A stretch of 14,226 nt of DNA from Candidatus Zixiibacteriota bacterium (GTDB lineage: Bacteria; Zixibacteria; MSB-5A5; GN15; FEB-12). Shown here piece by piece: positions 6,508-12,982 of this stretch (the stretch's first letter is position 1; every line of letters starts with the position of its first letter). Position numbers and translations under genes: made by a program. Location of the stretch: the NCBI GenBank assembly GCA_030619345.1, contig JAUXBO010000024.1:1-14226 (forward strand). Reading direction: 5' to 3'. Under the pieces are notes generated by a model. It did not search any database. It was not told the DNA's origin and saw nothing but the letters and a program-made list of their open reading frames with translations.

Positions 6508-6921
6508 ATGAGGCTTTCTCGCAAATCGGATTACGCACTTAGAGCTATAAAACACATGGCCAATTTGCCCACGGGTAAGCTGGGTTCCATCAATTCCGTA
6601 TCGGCAGCGGAGGCTATTCCGCGTGAGTTTTTGGCGAAAATCTTAAAAGACCTTACTCGCGGCGGTATTCTTGTATCGTACCAGGGAGTTACCGGTGGTT
6701 ATCGCCTGGCCAGGGCTGCCAAAGAGGTCACTTTCCTCCATGTGATCGAGGCCATCGATGGTCCGATCCATCTGAACCTGTGCACTGAAGATGATGGTTG
6801 TCGATGCGAACAGTACGAGACCTGTCAGTTGAAAACATTCTGGGAAGGCCAGGAGAAGCTTTTCAAGAAAGCGCTTGGGCGCGAGCATTTTGGCAAGTAC
6901 CGTAAGGGTCGCGCGAAATAG
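6508..6921 (+). CDS. Rrf2-family transcriptional regulator, IscR-like
   Basis: 137 residues from ATG 6508, with AAGG 7 bases upstream. Residues 1-65 form the Rrf2 winged helix-turn-helix (MRLSRKSDYALRA at the start; IPREFLAKILKDL as the recognition region; GVTGGYRLAR as the wing). The cysteines are C92, C98, C100 and C106. C92 and C98 coincide with E. coli IscR ligands, and C106 is close to the third ligand, C104, so binding of an Fe-S cluster is likely. The family represses or activates iron-sulfur, redox or NO-stress genes according to cluster status. The divergent ferredoxin operon is the obvious target, and autoregulation is suggested by the inverted repeat at the promoter. It could equally be a paralogue sensing another signal (RsrR, NsrR); I therefore give no gene symbol. 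Confidence 0.88.
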   Translation: MRLSRKSDYALRAIKHMANLPTGKLGSINSVSAAEAIPREFLAKILKDLTRGGILVSYQGVTGGYRLARAAKEVTFLHVIEAIDGPIHLNLCTEDDGCRCEQYETCQLKTFWEGQEKLFKKALGREHFGKYRKGRAK

Positions 6922-6923
6922 TA

Positions 6924-6947
6924 AACGAGAATACTTTTTTTCTCGTT
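6924..6947. terminator. Hairpin after the IscR-like gene
   Basis: AACGAGAA (6924-6931) / TTCTCGTT (6940-6947) is a perfect 8-bp stem with a T-rich loop, two bases after the stop codon. The T-run is inside the loop rather than after the stem, so by itself it is a poor intrinsic terminator; it may protect the 3' end. Confidence 0.4.
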
Positions 6948-6970
6948 GAAAAGACCTGTCTAAAACTATG

Positions 6971-6999
6971 CAGGGGCTTGTGTTCAAGCCCCTGTTTTT
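6971..6999 (+). terminator. Intrinsic terminator of the IscR-like gene
   Basis: CAGGGGCTTG (6971-6980), loop tgtt, CAAGCCCCTG (6985-6994), then TTTTT (6995-6999). This is a perfect 10-bp GC-rich stem followed by a T-run. Confidence 0.92.
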
Positions 7000-7007
7000 C
7001 GTATAAT
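6978..7007 (+). promoter_or_regulatory. Possible pdxS promoter nested in the terminator
   Basis: TATAAT (7002-7007) lies directly after the terminator T-run. At 18 bases spacing upstream is TTGTGT (6978-6983), inside the terminator stem. The -10 is perfect and the -35 is weak. It gives a leader of about 90 bases before pdxS. Confidence 0.45.
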
Positions 7008-7101
7008 ATAATAGAGTGTATGAGTACTCCTGATTATGCGAGGGAGTAGTTGATTGACAGACAGATACGGCGCACAGCGCCTTTTGGACAGGAGATTACA
7101 A

Positions 7102-7986
7102 ATGATGGATTTCAACGATAAGCAGCACAAAGTAAAAGTAGGTCTGGCTGAAATGCTCAAGGGCGGGGTCATTATGGATGTCACCACGCCGGAGCAGGCC
7201 AAGATTGCCGAAGATTCCGGGGCTACCGCGGTTATGGCATTGGAGCGGGTGCCCTCGGATATTAGAGCCGATGGTGGTGTGGCCAGAATGGCCGACCCGG
7301 ATATCATAGATGGTATCAAAAGAATGGTTACAATTCCGGTCATGGCCAAATGCCGTATTGGGCATATCTCCGAAGCAAGGGTGTTGGAATCGATGGAGGT
7401 CGATTTTATCGACGAATCAGAAGTCCTCACGCCGGCTGACGAAAAATATCATATCAACAAATGGCCGTTCAAAGTTCCGTTTGTGTGCGGTTGCCGCAAT
7501 CTGGGTGAAGCCCTCCGTCGTATCTCCGAAGGGGCCGCGATGATCCGCACCAAAGGGGAAGCGGGCACGGGGGATGTTTCCCACGCCGTGAGGCACCTGC
7601 GCGAAATCTACTCGATCATGAAATCGCTGACTATTATGTCGGATGAGGAGTTATTTGGAATCGCCAAAGATTATCGTGTGTCGATTGATCTGGTCCACCT
7701 GGTAGCCAAAACCGGAAAACTTCCGGTACCAAATTTTGCTGCCGGTGGTATAGCTACTCCAGCCGATGCCGCTCTGTGTATGGAGCTTGGCGCCGAAGCG
7801 GTTTTTGTTGGGTCAGGCATTTTCAAATCAGACAATCCGGCTGAACGCGCCAAGGCTATCGTTGATGCTACCACTCATTGGAAAGATGCGACGATCATCA
7901 CGAATGCATCGCGCGGGTTGGGGGAAGCAATGAAAGGCATTCAGGCCGCCGCCATCCCCGAGGAAGAACTCCTGCAGACACGGTAG
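7102..7986 (+). CDS. pdxS: Pyridoxal 5'-phosphate synthase subunit PdxS
   Basis: PdxS builds pyridoxal 5'-phosphate from ribose 5-phosphate, glyceraldehyde 3-phosphate and ammonia supplied by PdxT, in a cytosolic 12 + 12 complex. I start at ATG 7102, with AGGAG 7 bases upstream; this gives 294 residues, the normal length. A TTG at 7054 with its own GGGAG would add 16 residues with no family support. The (beta/alpha)8-barrel key residues are present: Asp26 in GGVIMDV, Lys83 in IPVMAKCRIGH (imine lysine, K81 in B. subtilis) and Lys151 in IRTKGEAGTGDV (K149 in B. subtilis). The C-terminal IITNASRGLGEAM is also typical. Unusually, pdxT does not follow directly: a DUF3800 and a DUF5131 gene lie between, and pdxT starts about 1.8 kb downstream. 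Confidence 0.97.
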   Translation: MMDFNDKQHKVKVGLAEMLKGGVIMDVTTPEQAKIAEDSGATAVMALERVPSDIRADGGVARMADPDIIDGIKRMVTIPVMAKCRIGHISEARVLESMEVDFIDESEVLTPADEKYHINKWPFKVPFVCGCRNLGEALRRISEGAAMIRTKGEAGTGDVSHAVRHLREIYSIMKSLTIMSDEELFGIAKDYRVSIDLVHLVAKTGKLPVPNFAAGGIATPADAALCMELGAEAVFVGSGIFKSDNPAERAKAIVDATTHWKDATIITNASRGLGEAMKGIQAAAIPEEELLQTR

Positions 7987-8004
7987 GTGGCAGAGAGTGG
8001 GGCT

Positions 8005-8691
8005 ATGATAATATTCTTAGATGAAAGTGGTGACTCTTGCGGTTTCAAGCCAGGGAGTTCAAAAAGCTTCAATATCTGCTTAGTTGTTTGTCAAGATGCT
8101 AAGCCGCTCAAACGAGTATTACAAAAACTCGAACGGAATTTAATACGAGACGGTTGGCCAAAAGGAAAAGAAATAAAGGCGTCCAGTTTATGGCGTTGTC
8201 GTTTTGATTCAGAAGTTCCAGGCTCATTCAAATTCAAGGGCGATCCCTTACCGGCATTCACCAAAATATATTCAAAGCTATGTACGTGTCCGATAGAGGT
8301 GGACTACATATCTGTCAAAAAGGAAAAGTTATCGGACGGGCTAAAACAAGCACCATTCGGCATACTATACAATTATCTTGCTGGTCAGGTTTTGCAACCA
8401 AGGCTGAAAGGAGCTATCAACCTTCACTTAAATGTTGACGCTCAGAACAAGGAAATTCACAGTGGCAAGAAATTTGACGGCTATATTCAAACAAGAGCTT
8501 TTGAACTCTCACCGTCGCTCAGACACATTGGTATTGAACATCTTGATTCCTCAAAAGTATATGGATTACGGGCGGTCGACTTTTTCTCTTGGGCGGTTTT
8601 CAGATGCTTTGAGTTTAACGACGATAGATTTATTAAGATGATTCGAAGTGTAGTTAATAGCAATAATGCTCAGGAGTGGTTTCACAAATAA
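8005..8691 (+). CDS. DUF3800 family protein
   Basis: 228 residues from ATG 8005, with GAGAG 7 bases upstream; a GTG at 7987, immediately after the pdxS stop, is an alternative giving 234. The N-terminus MIIFLDESGD is the hallmark of DUF3800, with acidic residues D6 and D10. Further matches are a central strand with NLHLNVDAQNKE and the C-terminal SSKVYGLRAVDFFSWAVFR, corresponding to the conserved S....LQ.AD segment. The family is thought to have an RNase H-like fold and is common on prophages and genomic islands and near defence genes; its activity is not settled. The gene appears more AT-rich than pdxS and interrupts the usual pdxS-pdxT pair, suggesting horizontal acquisition. It may be co-transcribed with pdxS because only 18 bases separate them. 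Confidence 0.85.
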   Translation: MIIFLDESGDSCGFKPGSSKSFNICLVVCQDAKPLKRVLQKLERNLIRDGWPKGKEIKASSLWRCRFDSEVPGSFKFKGDPLPAFTKIYSKLCTCPIEVDYISVKKEKLSDGLKQAPFGILYNYLAGQVLQPRLKGAINLHLNVDAQNKEIHSGKKFDGYIQTRAFELSPSLRHIGIEHLDSSKVYGLRAVDFFSWAVFRCFEFNDDRFIKMIRSVVNSNNAQEWFHK

Positions 8692-8697
8692 TAAAAA

Positions 8698-8777
8698 GAA
8701 GTGCTACCCGTGGGCGACTGCCAGTAAGTAGGCAGCTTATGCAAATCAGCACGCGATCACAGGGTTTACGGCACTTC
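8698..8777 (+). other. Possible structured element between the DUF3800 and DUF5131 genes
   Basis: GAAGTGC (8698-8704) pairs with GCACTTC (8771-8777). Inside it, ACCC (8706-8709) pairs with GGGT (8762-8765), and CTGCC (8718-8722) pairs with GGCAG (8731-8735) around an 8-base loop. A competing pairing, GTGCT (8701-8705) with AGCAC (8748-8752), is possible. It is 80 bases long with a 7-bp closing stem but has no T-loop or anticodon arm of a tRNA. It could be a small RNA, a bidirectional terminator or an element border. From 8778 to 8975 I see no further gene. Confidence 0.4.
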
Positions 8778-8975
8778 CTATTACAATATCGTCAATAATC
8801 GAATTTTGTCAACCAATAGATTGTCAATGTTTAACAAGACTTCGAGGCAATTTGTTTCACAAAAGGGGCTTCTCATTATTTACCAACGACTTAATAGCAA
8901 AACTGAAGCCTTAGAGATGAATGACTGTTTTTCACTAAAATGGGCGAAATCCCAGAATCTGTTGAGATAATCTAA

Positions 8976-9719
8976 ATGGCACTTAACTCACGCATAGAAT
9001 GGACCGGGCATACGTGGAATCCGGTGACCGGCTGCGATAAGTTCTCAGCCGGATGCGAACACTGCTACGCCGAACGGATGGCCCGACGTCTCAAGGCGAT
9101 GGGTGTAGACAAATACCGCGATGGATTCAAAGTGCGCCTGCACAGAGAAACTCTCGAAGAGCCGCTCAAATGGAAGAAGCCGCAGATGATTTTTGTGAAT
9201 TCAATGAGCGATTTGTTCCATGACGAAGTGCCGCTTGAGTTCATTCAAGATATATTCGATGTTATGAAGCGGTGTGATCATCACATATTCCAGGTGTTGA
9301 CCAAGCGCTCCAAGCGACTAAAACGACTCCACAAAAAGCTCTGTTGGCCAAAGAACGTCTGGATGGGTGTCTCGGTCGAGAGCAAAGAGTATAATTTCAG
9401 GTCCAATGATTTGTGCCAAACCGGTGCTCAGACTAAATTTCTGTCCCTTGAGCCGTTAATCGGTCCTGTAACCGGGCTCGACCTCGGTGGAATCGACTGG
9501 GCTGTGGTCGGCGGTGAATCCGGTCCGGGTGCCAGACCCATTGAGCAGGACTGGGTGCTGGAAATCAAAGAGATGTGCAGAACTCACAAAACAGCCTTCT
9601 TTTTTAAGCAGTGGGGCGGACCAAACAAGAAAAAGACGGGCCGTAAACTTCTCCGCAAGCACTGGGACGAGATGCCGCCGTCGTATGAAGATCACGCACG
9701 CATTTATCCGATAGCCTGA
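8976..9719 (+). CDS. DUF5131 family (phage Gp37/Gp68) protein
   Basis: 247 residues from ATG 8976; upstream is only a weak GAGAT. The N-terminus IEWTGHTWNPVTGC is the family signature, followed by the cysteine set C20-x6-C27-x2-C30 (GCDKFSAGCEHCYAE), which in this family is held to be a variant radical-SAM-type cluster site. Later conserved parts are FVNSMSDLFH, FQVLTKRSKRL, WMGVSVE, FLSLEPL, WAVVGGESGPGARP and FFFKQWGG, all typical. These proteins are common on phages and islands; the substrate is unknown. The usual companion, the three-Cys-motif partner TcmP, is not present here. Together with the DUF3800 gene it separates pdxS from pdxT. The family is certain; the function is not. Confidence 0.92.
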   Translation: MALNSRIEWTGHTWNPVTGCDKFSAGCEHCYAERMARRLKAMGVDKYRDGFKVRLHRETLEEPLKWKKPQMIFVNSMSDLFHDEVPLEFIQDIFDVMKRCDHHIFQVLTKRSKRLKRLHKKLCWPKNVWMGVSVESKEYNFRSNDLCQTGAQTKFLSLEPLIGPVTGLDLGGIDWAVVGGESGPGARPIEQDWVLEIKEMCRTHKTAFFFKQWGGPNKKKTGRKLLRKHWDEMPPSYEDHARIYPIA

Positions 9720-9768
9720 GCTCTTCGCCTGATCACCTTTTCCCCTTACCCTCTGCTCTTCAAATCCG

Positions 9769-9774
9769 TATAAT
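9769..9774 (+). promoter_or_regulatory. -10 box of a possible leaderless pdxT transcript
   Basis: A perfect TATAAT ends 6 bases before the pdxT ATG, in the context CCGTATAATATA that is also nearly present before pdxS. The -35 at 17 bases (TTACCC) is poor. If used, transcription would start at or next to the A of the ATG. Confidence 0.4.
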
Positions 9775-9780
9775 ATACAG

Positions 9781-10374
9781 ATGAGTAAGTTTACGGACAA
9801 AACTATCGGAGTGCTGGCTGTTCAGGGTGATTTTGAACAGCACGTTAGGCAGATAGGCCTGGTGGGAGCCACTGGACGGGAGGTTAGGCTGCCGCAGGAT
9901 CTGGAAAACCTTGATGCGCTCATCCTGCCCGGCGGTGAATCGACTACCATGACGCTGCTTATCGACCGTTTCAAGCTCCGGGAACCTCTGGCTGAGTTTA
10001 TCCGTTCCAAGCCGGTGTATGGAACCTGCGCCGGAATGATTTTGCTGGCCAAAAATGTACAGAAGAATCAGGCTGCAGTGCAGACCTTTGGCGCGATTGA
10101 TATTGACGTGATTAGAAATGGATACGGAAGACAACTCTATTCATCAGTAGAAAAACTGGATATTGGCCTTAACGGATCACGGACGAGTATGGCTGCCGTA
10201 TTTATTAGGGCTCCAAAAGTCGTCAGGACCGGAAAAGAGGTTAGAATTCTTGCTGAATTTGAGAATCACGCCGTATTGGTTTCCGAGGGAGTGACCCTGG
10301 CAAGTAATTTCCATAGTGAATTGGAAGGTGACACGCGCCTGCTTGAATTCTTTATGAGTAATTTTTTGTCCTAA
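9781..10374 (+). CDS. pdxT: Pyridoxal 5'-phosphate synthase glutaminase subunit PdxT
   Basis: PdxT is the class I glutamine amidotransferase that hydrolyses glutamine and channels ammonia to PdxS. It has 197 residues, the normal size. The N-terminus IGVLAVQGDFEQH is typical. LPGGEST (residues 49-55) forms the oxyanion region, Cys83 in GTCAGM is the nucleophile, and His178 and Glu180 in NFHSELEGD complete the triad; the usual proline between His and Glu is replaced by Ser179. There is no good ribosome-binding site ahead of the ATG, and a TATAAT lies 6 bases upstream, so the message may be leaderless. It is displaced from pdxS by about 1.8 kb of inserted genes and followed by a lipA remnant. 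Confidence 0.96.
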   Translation: MSKFTDKTIGVLAVQGDFEQHVRQIGLVGATGREVRLPQDLENLDALILPGGESTTMTLLIDRFKLREPLAEFIRSKPVYGTCAGMILLAKNVQKNQAAVQTFGAIDIDVIRNGYGRQLYSSVEKLDIGLNGSRTSMAAVFIRAPKVVRTGKEVRILAEFENHAVLVSEGVTLASNFHSELEGDTRLLEFFMSNFLS

Positions 10375-10401
10375 CGATCAGATGATTTGTATATTTAATA
10401 G

Positions 10402-10623
10402 ATGCATAAAATCCTGTATACACAATCAGTTGGTGACCGCTCAGCTCAGGTAGTAATAACTTCGGTTACAAGAGATGACCTGCCGGATGGGGGAACTTCT
10501 ATTTTTGCCCGGACTATAGAGTTCCTCCGAAGGCAGGATAATCAAGTAAAGATCGAATCTCTGGTGCCGGATTCATACAAGGCGTTTAACCAGTCGAAGG
10601 CTCTACTGGAGAAAGCATGCTGA
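10402..10623 (+). pseudogene. lipA: Fragment of lipoyl synthase LipA
   Basis: This 73-residue frame contains VITSVTRDDLPDGG, SIFARTIEFLRR and VKIESLVPD, which match the middle of LipA (residues of about 110-165 in a protein of about 300). LipA is the radical-SAM enzyme that inserts sulfur into octanoyl groups and needs two Fe-S clusters. Both cysteine motifs, which lie before this segment in LipA, are missing, and so is the C-terminal half. The first 16 residues (MHKILYTQSVGDRSAQ) do not resemble LipA. No ribosome site precedes ATG 10402. The frame ends exactly in an ATGCTGA overlap with ispH. I read it as a remnant, not a working enzyme; part of it may persist because it carries the ispH ribosome site. 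Confidence 0.75.
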
Positions 10624-11534
10624 AACAGATTATAATCGCCCGTCATCATGGGTTTTGCATGGGCGTCAAGCGCGCCATTAATATTGCCGAAGAGACATCG
10701 GCCAATGAAACGAATCAGGTTACCATTCTAAACGAAATCGTTCATAATGAGGCGGTTGTTAACCGGTTCAAAGATCAGGGCGTTGGTCTTGCCAAGCGGG
10801 TCGAAGACGTCACCGAAGGCACGCTGATAATCTCTGCTCACGGGGTGTCGCCGCTCATCAAACAACAGGCAACGGCCAAAGGCATCAAAGTAGTTGACGC
10901 CACCTGTCCGCTTGTGGAAAGAATCTACGAGATAATCCTTAGAGTCGTTAAGCGTGGCTATCATATAATTCATTTTGGGGAAATGCATCACGATGAAACC
11001 CTGGGAATAGTGGGACATGCTCCCGACAGCATTACGGTTGTGTCTACCGCGGAAGAAATAGAAGCCCTGCCTGACTGGTCGGACCGCAAACTTGGTCTGA
11101 CCGTGCAGACAACCGCCCACGAGGAGTCATTTGCCAAAATAGAAAAGTTGGTCAAAGAGAAATGGCCGCATATAGAGATTTTCAATACTATCTGTAACGC
11201 TACCAGCCAGCGGCAGGCGGCGATAATGGATCTTGCGCCAAAAGTTGATATGGTGCTGGTGGTCGGTTCAAATACTTCGGCCAATTCGATGCGTCTGGCT
11301 CAGATTGCTGATGCGATTTGTGGCAAGGGAATCCTGATTGGTTCCGCGATGGATATTAAGGACGAGTGGATTGCCGAAGGTACGGGGGTTGAAAAAATTG
11401 GTATTTCGGCAGGGGCTTCCACGCCCGATTTTCTGGTCGAAGATGTAATCGAAGCTCTGGTAGACAAATCAGGCGGCCTTGCTCAAGTTATACAGCCGGA
11501 ACGCCGACGTAAACGGGCACAGAATAACGTCTGA
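10617..11534 (+). CDS. ispH: 4-hydroxy-3-methylbut-2-enyl diphosphate reductase IspH (LytB)
   Basis: Last enzyme of the methylerythritol phosphate route: it reduces HMBPP to IPP and DMAPP with a 4Fe-4S cluster in the cytosol. It has 305 residues from ATG 10617, with GGAG 5 bases upstream, and overlaps the lipA remnant by 7 bases. The three cluster cysteines are C14 (HGFCMGVKRA), C97 (VDATCPLV) and C193 (NTICNATSQRQ). Substrate histidines are His43 (IVHNE) and His75 (ISAHGV), and the acid is Glu127 in HHDETLGIVGH. In this last segment the common GHPEVEG pattern is altered to GEMHHDETLG, an unusual local variation. SNTSANSMRL and the C-terminal SAGASTPDFLVEDV are canonical. Electrons may come from a ferredoxin such as the one encoded at 5554-5871, which is inference. 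Confidence 0.96.
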   Translation: MLKQIIIARHHGFCMGVKRAINIAEETSANETNQVTILNEIVHNEAVVNRFKDQGVGLAKRVEDVTEGTLIISAHGVSPLIKQQATAKGIKVVDATCPLVERIYEIILRVVKRGYHIIHFGEMHHDETLGIVGHAPDSITVVSTAEEIEALPDWSDRKLGLTVQTTAHEESFAKIEKLVKEKWPHIEIFNTICNATSQRQAAIMDLAPKVDMVLVVGSNTSANSMRLAQIADAICGKGILIGSAMDIKDEWIAEGTGVEKIGISAGASTPDFLVEDVIEALVDKSGGLAQVIQPERRRKRAQNNV

Positions 11535-11575
11535 CTTGTTGTTCATCTAAAAGTACTAATCAAGGAATTTTCTAA

Positions 11576-11779
11576 ATGGCGTGGTAAGGAATCCTACCGT
11601 GGGCTGGCACGTCCGGCTATCTGGCTCATGTCGGCCTCGCGATTACGATGATAGGAGCCGCCGCCGCAGGCGCTCCGAGCGCTCTCAGCGGGCAAACCGC
11701 CCGGTACATGAGGCAGTATCCGGCTGAGAAACCGATTGCGTTTTCTTCGTTCGGGCGTATCTTCAGAGAACTAAATTGA
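11576..11779 (+). pseudogene. Possible small membrane protein gene broken by a stop codon
   Basis: ATG 11576 has AAGGAA 8 bases upstream but meets TAA after three codons (11585-11587). The same frame then stays open for 63 codons to TGA 11777-11779. The product would contain a hydrophobic stretch (YLAHVGLAITMIGAAAAGA) followed by SALSGQTARYMRQYPAEKPI and FGRIFRELN, which look like real protein sequence with one membrane helix. I do not recognise it. It lies between ispH and the next small gene. It could be a single-stop pseudogene, a remnant of something larger or a chance open frame; the local sequence is GC-richer than its surroundings. Confidence 0.35.
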
Positions 11780-11850
11780 TACGGCTGATACATGATGACG
11801 GGCACTCCACCGTTCTTTTATGTTCTCGTTACATATTCTGAAGGAAGGCA

Positions 11851-12015
11851 ATGTCACAAAGGATTAAGATGGACAGCTTGTCGGATGTATTCCTCGGCAC
11901 CGTTCTCGAAAAGCGGATCATGGCTCGAAGAATAGTCGTTTTTAATGACGGAGGTCGGCTAAAAAAGTATGACCTGGAAATAGAAGGCGAGACCATTCAC
12001 CTGGTCTTGTTATAA
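11851..12015 (+). CDS. Small hypothetical protein, 54 residues
   Basis: ATG 11851 is preceded by AAGGAAGG with 3-base spacing (AAGGA with 6 bases), a strong ribosome site, and the frame runs to TAA 12013-12015. The product begins MSQRIKMDSLSDVFLGT and continues EKRIMARRIVVFND, KKYDLEIEGETIHLVLL. It is charged, with alternating hydrophobic residues at the end that suggest beta strands, and has no signal peptide, cysteine or obvious motif. It ends 19 bases before the methyltransferase start, so the two are probably co-transcribed. I do not recognise a family. The ribosome site and ordinary codon use make it more likely real than not. Confidence 0.6.
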   Translation: MSQRIKMDSLSDVFLGTVLEKRIMARRIVVFNDGGRLKKYDLEIEGETIHLVLL

Positions 12016-12034
12016 TGAACCCGTCGAGGCATTG

Positions 12035-12652
12035 ATGACCAAAAAAATAGAAACATATCTTGAGAAACTGATACCGGAACGCGATGCCGTGCTCCGCGAA
12101 ATGGAAGAATACGCCCGCGACGAGGACTTTCCCATTGTTGGTCCTTTGGTAGGACGATATCTCTACCAATCGGCTATGACCATTAAGGCTCGCCGGGTTC
12201 TGGAATTGGGCTCGGGATTTGGTTACAGCGCCTTTTGGTTTTCACTGGCAATGAAGGGCAAAGGGAAGATTGTCATGACTGACACTGTCGTGGCCAACAA
12301 ACGGAGGGCCTTTGATTATTTCAAACGAGCCGGTCTGCAGAGCCAGTTCGAATTCAAGGTGGGCGATGCGCTAAAATCGGTAAAAAGAATCGACGGCGAA
12401 TTTGATATTGTCCTCAATGATATCGACAAGATTGGTTACCCTAAAACGATCGACATTGCTGCTTCGAAATTGCGTAAGGGTGGTTTGTTTATCACTGACA
12501 ATCTGATATGGTCGGGTAAAGTATGCGAGCGAAATCCCGATGAGACTACCGAGGCGATTGTTGCTTTCACCAGGAATCTCTATAATGACAGCCGCTTTTT
12601 TACAACTGTTTTGCCTCTACGCGATGGTATAGGGGTTGCGATTAGATTGTAA
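12035..12652 (+). CDS. Class I SAM-dependent O-methyltransferase (family 3, TrmR/COMT-like)
   Basis: 205 residues from ATG 12035, with GAGG 5 bases upstream; a TTG directly before it would add one residue but has too short a spacing. The SAM-binding motif I is VLELGSGFGYSA (residues 55-66). MTDTV follows strand 2. The divalent-metal ligands expected for COMT-like enzymes are visible as Asp129 (LNDIDK), Asp155 and Asn156 (ITDNLIWSGKV). The C-terminus LPLRDGIGVAIR is the conserved closing strand. The family includes caffeoyl-CoA, catechol and tRNA wobble-uridine (TrmR) methyltransferases; bacterial stand-alone members like this are often TrmR-like, but the substrate cannot be read from the sequence. 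It is probably co-transcribed with the 54-residue gene ahead of it. Confidence 0.85.
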   Translation: MTKKIETYLEKLIPERDAVLREMEEYARDEDFPIVGPLVGRYLYQSAMTIKARRVLELGSGFGYSAFWFSLAMKGKGKIVMTDTVVANKRRAFDYFKRAGLQSQFEFKVGDALKSVKRIDGEFDIVLNDIDKIGYPKTIDIAASKLRKGGLFITDNLIWSGKVCERNPDETTEAIVAFTRNLYNDSRFFTTVLPLRDGIGVAIRL

Positions 12653-12746
12653 GAGTGGGTAGCGACTGTTGTGTGAGGAGACTCCTTGTCAACGGGTGCA
12701 TAATAATCGAATATTGAGCGAACAAATCAGAGGTCTGTACGTTTAA

Positions 12747-12929
12747 TATATAGATCCTGCGTTTGGTGACTTCAATACCCTGCAATATACTAATTCTGAT
12801 ATTTCAAAGGGTATGGATTTAGTCTCCAAAGCTTTTCATCGCATAGACGGAAGGAGTAATGCTGACACTTTTGCTCCTAAATGGATTGACCGAGCGATTG
12901 ATTACAACAGTCTGAAAGTAGTTAAATAG
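12747..12929 (+). pseudogene. Possible C-terminal remnant of an unknown gene
   Basis: In the 500-base space between the methyltransferase and ArsC/Spx-like genes, a frame is open for 60 codons after TAA 12744 and ends at TAG 12927-12929. It reads YIDPAFGDFNTLQYTNSD, MDLVSKAFHRIDGRSNAD and FAPKWIDRAIDYNSLKVVK, which looks protein-like and ends as a natural C-terminus would. There is no convincing start: the only ATG (12813) has no clear ribosome site and would give 38 residues. The upstream sequence is full of stops. I do not recognise it; chance is possible. Confidence 0.3.
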
Positions 12930-12982
12930 CGATACGTTGAAGAAGATTTATATTGACAAATAGTACGGAAGTTGTTACTTGA

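Noticed and set aside
7054..7101. TTG start extending PdxS by 16 residues
   Set aside because: It has a plausible GGGAG, but ATG 7102 has AGGAG at good spacing and gives the standard 294-residue length.
6997..7101. Riboswitch in the pdxS leader
   Set aside because: The leader is short and AT-rich, with no convincing multi-stem fold.
8698..8777. tRNA-like gene (80 bases, 7-bp end-to-end stem)
   Set aside because: No GTTC-type T-loop, no D-arm and no 7-base anticodon loop; the inner stems do not fit a cloverleaf.
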